Source: CAZNDN01 sp964571815
GTDB lineage: Bacteria; Fibrobacterota; Chitinivibrionia; Chitinivibrionales; WJKA01
Assembly (NCBI GenBank): GCA_964571815.1
Contig: CAZNDN010000161.1
Coordinates: forward strand, 1-8,132
Reading direction: 5' to 3'
Length of the DNA: 8,132 bases
The stretch's first letter is position 1. Each line of letters starts with the position of its first letter. Below the pieces are notes generated by a model that saw only the letters and a program-made list of their open reading frames with translations, had not been told where the DNA came from and searched no databases. Positions 1-6,699 of this stretch are shown one piece after another. Position numbers and translations under genes: made by a program.

Positions 1-69
1 CACGCGAAACTCGCGAAAGGGGAAAGGCAAAGAGCAACTACGAATCACGCGAAACTCGCGAAAGGGGAA
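1..69. repeat. 24-bp direct repeat pair, 45-bp period
   Basis: An identical 24-mer beginning CACGCGAAACTCGCG and ending AAAGGGGAA occurs at 1-24 and again at 46-69, separated by 21 bp of unrelated sequence. Each copy holds a small inverted repeat, CGCGA-AAC-TCGCG. No reading frame with a recognisable product crosses it. It lies about 130 bp downstream of the stop of the gene ending at 196. The array may continue beyond the left edge. Its function is unknown; it looks like a dispersed or tandem intergenic repeat rather than coding DNA. Confidence 0.85.
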
Positions 70-153
70 GAGACTATGCCGGGCATGTTCCTCTTGTGAC
101 GACGTAGTCCCGCACGGGGGACGGAGGCGCATACGGGACCTGATTCCCCTGAG

Positions 154-179
154 CGGGATTGCAAAAATGCAACGTCCCG
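154..179 (-). terminator. candidate 3' hairpin after the 196-1584 gene
   Basis: CGGGATTGCA at 154-163 pairs with TGCAA plus TCCCG at 168-179 around an AAAA loop (plus-strand reading; UUUU in the transcript). This gives a 10-bp stem with a 2-nt bulge (CG at 173-174). It starts 16 nt past the TGA of the minus-strand gene, where a transcription end or an mRNA-stabilising stem would be expected. No T-run follows it in the direction of transcription, so it is not a classical intrinsic terminator. It could be a 3'-end stabiliser or chance. Confidence 0.35.
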
Positions 180-195
180 AATACCCCCGTCATTC

Positions 196-1584
196 TCACC
201 ACACCCGGACATCCGCCCGGCCCACGCCCACTTCCCCATTGCGCGCGGGACTGCTCACCACGATCCGCTTCCCGGTCGCCGGCGCATGAAGCCGGCGCGG
301 CGGGATTTTCCTGCCGCTTATTGAATAGTAGCCGACCTGCCCGGAGACAACCGGCACGGAGCCGGCTCTGTTGGGGGGAATGACTTCGCGCAGTGTCTCC
401 GTGTTTTCGCCCGGGGTGGTGACATACACCACGGCCGCCGGGGTGCTGAGGAAATAGCCGCTTCGGTTAGGGCTTGCACACGTAAATGTCAGCTCGTTGT
501 CGCGTGCGTTCCAGTGCGACGGGTCGGTTTCGGTGAGCGCAAACGAACCCCACGGGTACTCCAGCCGAATGCGAATATCCTCGGCCGCATGACCGTTGAC
601 CGACACCGTGCCGATATGCTCTTCCCACCATGCATCCATCATCCAGAAATGATACCCGATCGACACGTGCGTTGCCTTGTCGATATCCACGATCTCCTCC
701 ATGGACAGCGTAATGGACTGCTCTTCGGGCCGCTCCCCTACCCGAAACCACGAGACCTGCTCACCGCCGCTGCTGTTGACCGCCTCCGCCGCATCCTCGG
801 AATAGTACCGCCTGGTCGAAAACGGCCGCTCGAAACGGAAACCCGATATTGATTCGCTCACCGTCGCATACCCGCTGCCGTCGTACGCAATTGCCGTAAG
901 CTCGATATTGTCCTGGTCCGGATACCGCCGTGTTTCCCACGTTGCTTGAAACGGCGCCTCAGTGGACCCGGCAACCTGATGCCATTGACGCCACTTCGGG
1001 GTCTTGGGGTCACGAAGCGGGAAGAAGTCGACCAGGGCCCAGTACTCGACTTTGGCGATATTGTCGTTGTCCGATACCGTGGCCTCCAGGGTGACCGTCT
1101 CTCCCAGCGACTTGGATTGCGGGGCCTGGAAGGAAAGCTCCGGCGGCGTGTTGTCTCCCCTGCCGGTGACCGGGTTGTTCGGGTCGCAATACAGGCGAAG
1201 CTCGTACATATCGGTGTGGTATTGCCCCGCGGTGTGCTTGCAGTAGTACGTGACAGTGTTGGCGCCCGACCTGATATCACCCACCGGTATCTCCACCATT
1301 TCCATCCGGGTGGCGGGACGCGGCCCGGAGGGGAAATACACATACGAGCCGTCGTTGAACTTTACTCCCATGTCGTCGTCCCAATTCATGGAAAACTGGG
1401 CACGCATTTCCACCTTTGTCACGTTTGACACATCGACGGGGATATCCAACTCTCTGGTTCGCGGCCCTTCCTTGTCACGTTCGAGCCAGAACCCGCCGTG
1501 GTCGAAGCGGATCTGAAAGAAACAGGCCTGCTCAGCCGAAACCAGTCCGGTCGCTATCAGTACCAGGGTGATTGCACGATGCAT
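196..1584 (-). CDS. secreted protein: duplicated beta-sandwich flanking an Ig-like domain, with sorting tail
   Basis: The product is 462 aa. The start at 1584 is fixed by a perfect AAGGAGG six bases upstream and by an immediate short signal peptide (MHR, hydrophobic core, likely cut after VSA at residue 17). Residues about 44-133 form a predicted all-beta module. Residues about 145-250 look like a bacterial Ig-like domain: TPPELSF, then VTLEATVSDNDNIAKVEYW, then DNIELTAIAYDGSG. Residues about 288-388 look like a second copy of the first module (DVSNVTKVEM with NTVTYYC, against DIDKATHVSI with NELTFTC). The tail from about 415 contains YYSISGRK, like the core of a type IX-style C-terminal sorting domain, followed by roughly 17 extra residues. 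I see no catalytic motif. A role in extracellular binding or scaffolding is inferred from architecture and neighbours only. The gene has its own promoter-like element and a structured leader. I do not recognise a named family for the whole protein. Confidence 0.9.
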   Translation of the reverse strand: MHRAITLVLIATGLVSAEQACFFQIRFDHGGFWLERDKEGPRTRELDIPVDVSNVTKVEMRAQFSMNWDDDMGVKFNDGSYVYFPSGPRPATRMEMVEIPVGDIRSGANTVTYYCKHTAGQYHTDMYELRLYCDPNNPVTGRGDNTPPELSFQAPQSKSLGETVTLEATVSDNDNIAKVEYWALVDFFPLRDPKTPKWRQWHQVAGSTEAPFQATWETRRYPDQDNIELTAIAYDGSGYATVSESISGFRFERPFSTRRYYSEDAAEAVNSSGGEQVSWFRVGERPEEQSITLSMEEIVDIDKATHVSIGYHFWMMDAWWEEHIGTVSVNGHAAEDIRIRLEYPWGSFALTETDPSHWNARDNELTFTCASPNRSGYFLSTPAAVVYVTTPGENTETLREVIPPNRAGSVPVVSGQVGYYSISGRKIPPRRLHAPATGKRIVVSSPARNGEVGVGRADVRVW

Positions 1585-1632
1585 CCCTCGCCTCCTTCTC
1601 GTTGAGTGTCGAGGCGAGAGTCTCCTCTCGCC
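1585..1632 (-). promoter_or_regulatory. leader with two mutually exclusive stems over the ribosome site
   Basis: In the mRNA sense, GGCGAGAG (1632-1625), a GAGA loop and CUCUCGCC (1620-1613) form a perfect 8-bp stem capped by a GNRA tetraloop. The same right arm, extended to CUCUCGCCUC (1620-1611), can instead pair with GAGGCGAGGG (1594-1585). That alternative is a contiguous 10-bp helix with one G-U pair and a 16-nt loop. The second helix covers the GAGG of the Shine-Dalgarno AAGGAGG (1597-1591) and the whole spacer up to the AUG at 1584. One fold would therefore leave the ribosome site open and the other would mask it. The pairing is seen in the sequence; regulation is inference. Confidence 0.45.
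1591..1597 (-). promoter_or_regulatory. ribosome binding site AAGGAGG
   Basis: A perfect AAGGAGG lies six bases before the ATG at 1584. It settles the start of the 462-aa product and rules against the overlapping longer frame that begins at 1807. Confidence 0.9.
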
Positions 1633-1688
1633 CCAGTGCCGTGTGCCCGAATACAGCGCTCCCCTCTTCGGAGCCGGATTCGCCGGAG

Positions 1689-1703
1689 TCCCGCGGCGCG
1701 GGA
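1689..1703 (-). other. leader hairpin TCCCGC-loop-GCGGGA
   Basis: A perfect 6-bp stem, TCCCGC/GCGGGA, with a 3-nt loop lies in the leader of the gene starting at 1584, about 105 nt before the start codon. A hairpin with the same two arms sits at 7909-7923 ahead of another gene in the window. It may be a leader structure, part of a repeat family, or chance in GC-rich DNA. Confidence 0.35.
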
Positions 1704-1817
1704 GAGACCGGCCATGAGAGCCCGGCGTCTCTATTCGCCGTGATCGATTTCAGATCCCGTCCGGTCCAAAGACAGTGGCTGATACGAACCGACACCGATA
1801 GAACCATCTACGCGCAA

Positions 1818-1846
1818 AGTATAGATGTCACGGACAGAGAGTCCAA
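1818..1846 (-). promoter_or_regulatory. sigma70-type promoter candidate for the gene starting at 1584
   Basis: On the minus strand TTGGAC (1846-1841) is followed after exactly 17 bases by TATACT (1823-1818). The -10 matches TATAAT at five of six positions; the -35 is weaker (TTG only). Transcription would begin near 1811, giving a leader of about 225 nt before the ATG at 1584. The element lies 19-47 bp past the stop of the upstream gene (TAG at 1867-1865). It supports separate transcription of the last gene. Confidence 0.5.
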
Positions 1847-1864
1847 CCCCGATAACGGCTTGAT

Positions 1865-4216
1865 CTACCGCGACACAATAACCCTTCGCACTACCTCTTT
1901 CCCCCCGGTTTCCACCCTTGCTATGCACGCCTGCGTCGAGACTGCGCCCCGAAACTCGTACGATGCGGGCCCTGCTCCGTGCCGCGACAGTACGGGTACG
2001 CCCGCCACGGTGTACAGGATTACACGATGCTCGCCCGGGGCGGAGATCCGCACCGCCACCACGCCGTTGCGGGTGGCGATCCCGCAGGAAGACCGGGCGC
2101 CGCCACCCGCGACTTCGGCAGGCGGGCGGGAGACTTCGTTGTCGGCGCCGCCGATAGTAAAGGGCGCATCGGAGACATCATCGTAGCGCCAGTTGTACTC
2201 CGCCACGCGGATCAGGCACTCGGCGCCGATCAGTGATTGTTGCTCTTTCTCCGCCTCCACTACCCACGAAAAACTCCCCCTGCCGGTTGTGTTTGCGATG
2301 GTTGTGTCTTTCAACATCTTCCACGGCGTCTGTGCAAGGTCGGGGCTGATCTGAAGGACAACGTCGGGTACCATCTCGGTATGTGCCTCCCATTCCACGG
2401 TCATGGTCTCACCCACATGGTAGCTCTCTCCGCCGTTGGGTGAGAGAACACGAATCATCTCGTCCGGATCGAAGTCGGGTCGTGTGAACGAAAGGTAGTT
2501 TAAATTGACCGTGCCTTCGCTTTTGTCAAATACGACTTTCAGGCGCTTCTCCCCTCTGGTCAACTGCATTTCGGGACCTTTCACGGTTGCCCAGCTCCCG
2601 TGGCCGCCCGTGGATGGAACGGCAATAGCGGGACTTGCTTCACCGTCAAACTCCAGGTGCATCGATGCGCCGTTGCTGTTGGACGCTACGCGCAATGAGG
2701 GAACGAACGTGCCGCTTTCCATGACCTCCACCGAATAGGCCAGCCACTCGCCGCCGCGAGTCCACCCGATGTTGTACCCGCCGCCCGTGTCGCCGCACTC
2801 CTCGATATCGACACCCTCGGTCCGGAACGCACCGCCTTCATTCGACGCGCTCTTGTCCTCATACGCCGTTCCCGCGTCACCCATGTCATACTCTTCCGCT
2901 TCAATGCGGCCGGGCAGGGCAAACGGTTGACCGTTATACGGGCCCGATATGACCACGACCACCCTGCACGTCGCCTCCCAGTGGTTTGCCGCCGACAGGG
3001 TAATCTCGGCGGTGTTCATGGAAGGGCTCAGCTCCGCAACGTTGACACTGAGGGTCAACTCGATTGCGGCGCCGCCTGAGCCGCTCGAGGTCACATCGAG
3101 CCAGGGAACATCTTCGACAGCTTTGAAATCGGTCAACGTCTCTCCCGTGGAACCGGTGACCGTGACCACTTTCGGCTCGGGAGCTTCGCCGTTCATCCGG
3201 GCCTGAAAAAGGACCTCGGCCGGATCGAGCTTCAACGAGGGTTTCCGCGATGTGCTCCCTGTCGGACCGACAACAAACCTGGCCATGTACTCGCCCTTGT
3301 CGTTGTTGGTAAGCCGCAGCATCGTCTCCAGCCCGTCGGTGTACGGCGTCTTGAACATGCCGATATAGATCTCGAGCTGAGGCCCGTTGCCCTCCCAGCC
3401 ACCGGAGTAAGGCCCGGGAACGGCGATGAAACGCGGGTCGTTGCTCCATCTGGGAAACTGAGTAGCGCCGTCGAAAAGGAATGCGAATTCACCGACCTTC
3501 GTGCCGTCGGGCGTAAATATCGCCATACCTTTGTGGCCCATGCTTATGACGGCGACATTGTAGGTGTTGTCGGGCAGGATATTGGCGTTGCACGACTTGG
3601 TAATGACCTGATAGGAATCATTCTTCAAGTCAATGATTCCAGCCATTTTCCCATTCGTTCCGCATGCCGCATACGCTCCGTCGGGCGAAACGTCGAAGAA
3701 ATTCATCCATATAGCGGTTCCGCACGCATACTCGACCTTCCCGGGATCGTCCAGTCTCATTCGCTTGACCGGTCCCGACGTGGTGTAGCCCCGCTCCGGC
3801 TTGAAATAGAGCCATTCCACGCCGGTTTCCGGATCGTTCCACAAGTCAAGGGCAACACCCGGGCCGAGTTCGCGTCGGTTGGAACCGTCGAAATTGCAGC
3901 AGTACATCATCCGCTGACCAACGGGTATGTGAGTCCAGACAACCTGACTGCCGTCGGAGCCGACCATGGGCGACCAGTAACTGGACACCTCCCCCTGTAT
4001 CACCCGCTCCCCCCTGCCGTCGTCGGTGTCTAGACCCATCAGTATGAAGTTTTGCCCGAAACAATCCTGGTCACTTCGGGGAGTATTATTCTGCTCGTCT
4101 CTCATCCATACCACCACCGTTCGCTCACCGGTCAGCGCCCTCAGCTCCGACGACACATCCGCCCTCACGGACCCGCAAATAACAAGAGTCACAAAAATCG
4201 AAGCCGCCCTTCTCAT
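1865..4216 (-). CDS. secreted multidomain protein: TolB-like propeller, BACON-like, CBM6, Ig-like, sorting domain
   Basis: The product is 783 aa from the ATG at 4216. That start is preferred over 4249 because AAGGAG lies seven bases upstream and a clean signal peptide follows (MRR, hydrophobic core, cut near VRA, residue 19). Domains in order: beta-propeller of TolB/PD40 type, about 25-320 (NFDGSN at 108-113, DVSPDG at 175-180, FPRWSND at 254-260); BACON-like domain, about 327-425 (PWLDVTSSGSG); CBM6, about 432-580. The CBM6 shows IEAEEYD, then GEWLAYSVEV with aromatic W491 and Y494, then GSWATV and NLNYLSFT, all typical of the family. A Kre9/KNH-type Ig-like domain follows at about 587-690 (LSPNGGESYHVGE, VSDAPFTI). 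The C-terminal sorting domain is at about 710-783 (VILYTVAGVPV, ending RRVIVSR). CBM6 modules bind plant or microbial polysaccharides, so an extracellular glycan-binding role is likely. No catalytic domain is visible. The propeller is paralogous to the one encoded at 6700-7848. Confidence 0.92.
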   Translation of the reverse strand: MRRAASIFVTLVICGSVRADVSSELRALTGERTVVVWMRDEQNNTPRSDQDCFGQNFILMGLDTDDGRGERVIQGEVSSYWSPMVGSDGSQVVWTHIPVGQRMMYCCNFDGSNRRELGPGVALDLWNDPETGVEWLYFKPERGYTTSGPVKRMRLDDPGKVEYACGTAIWMNFFDVSPDGAYAACGTNGKMAGIIDLKNDSYQVITKSCNANILPDNTYNVAVISMGHKGMAIFTPDGTKVGEFAFLFDGATQFPRWSNDPRFIAVPGPYSGGWEGNGPQLEIYIGMFKTPYTDGLETMLRLTNNDKGEYMARFVVGPTGSTSRKPSLKLDPAEVLFQARMNGEAPEPKVVTVTGSTGETLTDFKAVEDVPWLDVTSSGSGGAAIELTLSVNVAELSPSMNTAEITLSAANHWEATCRVVVVISGPYNGQPFALPGRIEAEEYDMGDAGTAYEDKSASNEGGAFRTEGVDIEECGDTGGGYNIGWTRGGEWLAYSVEVMESGTFVPSLRVASNSNGASMHLEFDGEASPAIAVPSTGGHGSWATVKGPEMQLTRGEKRLKVVFDKSEGTVNLNYLSFTRPDFDPDEMIRVLSPNGGESYHVGETMTVEWEAHTEMVPDVVLQISPDLAQTPWKMLKDTTIANTTGRGSFSWVVEAEKEQQSLIGAECLIRVAEYNWRYDDVSDAPFTIGGADNEVSRPPAEVAGGGARSSCGIATRNGVVAVRISAPGEHRVILYTVAGVPVLSRHGAGPASYEFRGAVSTQACIARVETGGKEVVRRVIVSR

Positions 4217-4223
4217 CACCCTT

Positions 4224-4229
4224 CTCCTT
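4224..4229 (-). promoter_or_regulatory. ribosome binding site AAGGAG
   Basis: AAGGAG within GAAAAAGGAGAAGG lies seven bases before the ATG at 4216. It makes 4216 the start in preference to the in-frame ATG at 4249, whose added residues (MQPSRRKRRRV) would put an unusually long basic stretch before the signal peptide. Beyond this site I see no convincing promoter or terminator in 4230-4403. Confidence 0.8.
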
Positions 4230-4403
4230 TTTCGCCTCGACGGTTGCATCGTGTCTTCCTTCCAAAGGGCCCAGGGTCAACTACCGGGCAATGAGATACG
4301 AATGGACCACACCACGATCCCTTTCCCCGCCGGGAAGAAAGAGGAATCCCGCGCAACAGACCGACTTCCCGGACCGGATCGACCTCACTTCGAGTGTTGC
4401 CGG

Positions 4404-6467
4404 CTATCTCATCATCGATATCCCGGCGGCACTTCCGCCCGTTGCCGCCATGATACTCTCCGGGGGGCAGCCGGGCCGCGCGACCGTAATTACAAATAGG
4501 CCGTGCAGGCCGTGCGGCAGCACCCGCTGCACCCCGACCTCGGTCGCCATCGTTGTACAACCGCCGACACGCGTTCCATCAACACGATGTATCCGCACCC
4601 GCTTGCGCTCACCCCACTTCCCCGGAAGGTGAAGCGTTGTTCCGCTCACTCGCAGCCGTGAAGCACGCATATCTTTGGCCGTGCGTGCTGAGCGCGGATC
4701 AATCGCTGAATACGCACCGCAATCCCCGGGACACGAATCGAAGGTCTCTCCAGGCTCGCATATCCCGTTGCCGCACTGTGCCGCGTCGAGGTTGGTGAGA
4801 ACGTACAGATAGTGATTTCCAAAGCCGGTTGTCGGCGTCTTTTCGAACGTGTGGCCGGCGCCGCCGGAAATCGATTCCAGCACCACACTGTCCCGGAGGT
4901 CGTTACCGTTGTACCGTATGACACGGTACTCGCCTTCCTCGTCCGACAGATCCAGCGACAGGCTCCCACCTTCATCGAGCCAGATACAATAGGCCTTTCC
5001 GGGATCGGCAAGGCAGACCGCCCTGTTGCCGCCTGAACATGAAACGCCCTCTGTGTGCGGCCGGCACGCATTAATGTGAATGCGTCGTGTGTCGCTGAAA
5101 AAACGGGCCATCGCGCCATGTGCCTTTGCCATATCTTTGTGCTTGTTTGATACAACATCCCATAGTACTCCCCATGAGCCGTCATCCCATCCATCTCCAA
5201 GGTACGCCATCTGGCTCGTACCGCCCGCCATAAACGTTGCCCAGGCACCGATAATTGCCTCCTGAACCTCATAGAGATGGTATTTGCTTTCAGTGTGGAA
5301 ACAGAAAATTCCGTCGGAGTTGAAGACCGGAATACCGTGTTGCTCTGTTTCAGTTACAAACGCCATACAATCATGAACCAGTTGGTTGCCGTGGTTGGGG
5401 TAGAGCTGTACCGATGCGAGGTCCCAGCCCTCCTCTTTCCCGCCGAGCAGCCAGCCCCGCTGACTGTTGTTGGTGATCAGAACATCCCATGGATCGACCT
5501 TGTGAAACTCCTTGGCATAGTTGACATTGAGGTCCCGAAACTCCTTGCGCTCATTCCATTCGACATTGATCGGCCAGTGCCACCAGACCGAAAGAGGGGA
5601 AAGCCGCGCGCAGAAATACTTGACATAGAGTTTCTGCAGGGGCCCGAGCTGCTGGTCGGCGGTTTCATCACGCGGACCATACCCGCGATACTGCGGGTTG
5701 ATACCGGTGATACCGAACCATATATAGAGCTTCATCCCCTGGTCGCGCGTATACCGAAAGATTTCCTCATGATGCGCCCATGAGCCGACATCGAAACGGG
5801 AATAATCAAAGCCCTCTACTCCCGGGAAATCATTCATGTGTTCCACTGAAGACCCGTCCTCCAGGAGGTAGAGCCAGTGCGACTCGGGCTGGTCACCGTT
5901 GGGGAACCGAATTCCCAGACAGTTCACGCCGAGTTTCTTGTGCTCGGCTATCCACTTCCGGGCGTTATCGAGGTCCCGCTCGGAAAGCTGCACGCTCAGC
6001 ATCGTGAAAGGCACGTACGGCGTACCGTCGTCGAACTCGTAACGCCGCCAGTGGCTGCGGTCGATGTTGATATGCCCGTGGTTGTCGGCCGACGACGGTG
6101 TCGCGGATACCGTGTAGGTGTAGGTCTGCCGAGGACCGTTTTCAGTATTGGTCTCCGGCTCATAGAATCCCGCATCAACGGTCCACGTACCGGGGCAGTC
6201 GAACATGATACGGAATTTCCAGACGTTGCCTTCCTGACCACCCTCTCCGTCGCCGTCGTGAAACCCGTACCACGCAAATGAGTCCCCCTTTTTCCGCTCA
6301 GGCGGGGCCGCAACACTCAACCGCAGTTCGGTGTCGGTGAACGGGTTGGCAAACGCGGTTTCATTGACCATCGGTTCTTCAACCATGTCATAGAGCGAAA
6401 CCGTCTGCCGCGCCCCAATCCCTGTAAGCGCCCCACAGACGAACACCATGGCCAGCAGTCTTTGCAT
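4404..6467 (-). CDS. secreted DUF5060/DUF4038-type glycoside hydrolase-like protein with Cys motif and sorting domain
   Basis: The product is 687 aa from the ATG at 6467, chosen because AAGGA lies eight bases upstream; the ATG at 6485 is possible but has no such site. A signal peptide covers about 1-19 (cut near GIGA). Residues about 20-125 match a DUF5060-like beta domain (DSFAWYGFHDGDG, GTWTVDAGF). Residues about 140-460 form a TIM-barrel glycosidase of DUF4038 (apiosidase-like, GH140-related) type. It has INVEWNE with N305-E306 at the presumed acid/base strand, IPVFNSDG at the presumed nucleophile strand, and AWATFMAGGTSQMAYLGD after it. Residues about 480-558 resemble the putative collagen-binding domain that often follows DUF4038 (AVCLADPGKAYCIWLDEGG). 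CGNGICEPGE...CPGDC carries Cys 565, 570, 579 and 583. A sorting-type domain is at about 602-662 (RVRIHRVDGTRV, LHGLFVITV), then an unusual 25-residue tail. A role in extracellular glycan cleavage is likely, but Asp385 stands where the family usually has Glu, so activity is uncertain and the substrate is unknown. Confidence 0.9.
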   Translation of the reverse strand: MQRLLAMVFVCGALTGIGARQTVSLYDMVEEPMVNETAFANPFTDTELRLSVAAPPERKKGDSFAWYGFHDGDGEGGQEGNVWKFRIMFDCPGTWTVDAGFYEPETNTENGPRQTYTYTVSATPSSADNHGHINIDRSHWRRYEFDDGTPYVPFTMLSVQLSERDLDNARKWIAEHKKLGVNCLGIRFPNGDQPESHWLYLLEDGSSVEHMNDFPGVEGFDYSRFDVGSWAHHEEIFRYTRDQGMKLYIWFGITGINPQYRGYGPRDETADQQLGPLQKLYVKYFCARLSPLSVWWHWPINVEWNERKEFRDLNVNYAKEFHKVDPWDVLITNNSQRGWLLGGKEEGWDLASVQLYPNHGNQLVHDCMAFVTETEQHGIPVFNSDGIFCFHTESKYHLYEVQEAIIGAWATFMAGGTSQMAYLGDGWDDGSWGVLWDVVSNKHKDMAKAHGAMARFFSDTRRIHINACRPHTEGVSCSGGNRAVCLADPGKAYCIWLDEGGSLSLDLSDEEGEYRVIRYNGNDLRDSVVLESISGGAGHTFEKTPTTGFGNHYLYVLTNLDAAQCGNGICEPGETFDSCPGDCGAYSAIDPRSARTAKDMRASRLRVSGTTLHLPGKWGERKRVRIHRVDGTRVGGCTTMATEVGVQRVLPHGLHGLFVITVARPGCPPESIMAATGGSAAGISMMR

Positions 6468-6475
6468 GAGTGTTG

Positions 6476-6480
6476 TCCTT
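6476..6480 (-). promoter_or_regulatory. ribosome binding site AAGGA deciding the start at 6467
   Basis: AAAAGGA, eight bases before the ATG at 6467, is the only purine-rich ribosome site near the start. It lies inside the extension that would be coding if 6485 were used (MKRTTL). The other genes here use AAGGAG or AAGGAGG at 6-7 bases, so 6467 is favoured but this site is the weakest of the four. Confidence 0.6.
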
Positions 6481-6699
6481 TTCATTGTTCGCGGGGACAT
6501 GCCCGGCAGTCAATCAGCTTGTCAAACAGTATCTACCAAACACATGCCCGCGGCGGGAGGAGCTTCGATCCTGTGTCACTCCTTCCCTCCCCGGCTCGCG
6601 TGTATCGGTCCGTCATGCTCAACGGGTGACCCGGACCTCATTCTCCGGCCACCGCGGGAAGGCACCCAATCAGCTCGGGCGATCGGTGCAGCGCAATTC

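Noticed and set aside
76..86. ATGCCGGGCAT palindrome
   Set aside because: Only one central base, so it cannot form a hairpin as RNA; short palindromes of this kind are expected by chance.
1532..1807. 91-codon minus-strand frame spanning the leader and overlapping the 462-aa gene
   Set aside because: No ribosome site, starts only a few bases after the predicted transcription start, composition not protein-like, no recognisable family. A leader peptide cannot be fully excluded.
1572..2186. 204-codon plus-strand frame
   Set aside because: Mostly antisense to the end of the 783-aa gene, no ribosome site, Ser/Pro/Arg-rich shadow composition typical of GC-rich DNA.
4217..4249. Longer start for the 783-aa protein at 4249
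   Set aside because: The added residues are almost all basic and sit before a good signal peptide; AAGGAG is positioned for 4216.
4404..4480. Frameshift explaining the odd 25-residue tail of the glycosidase
   Set aside because: Neither other frame gives a better sorting-domain ending; the tail is short and may simply be an extension.
6498..6525. Promoter for the glycosidase gene based on TTGACA at 6525-6520
   Set aside because: The -35 is perfect, but at 16-18 bp spacing the -10 would be GGCATG or GCATGT, which do not resemble TATAAT.
6468..6699. CRISPR, tRNA or small RNA in the largest unexplained gaps
   Set aside because: No regularly spaced repeats, no cloverleaf-like pattern and no stem followed by a T-run in either strand here or in the other intergenic gaps.
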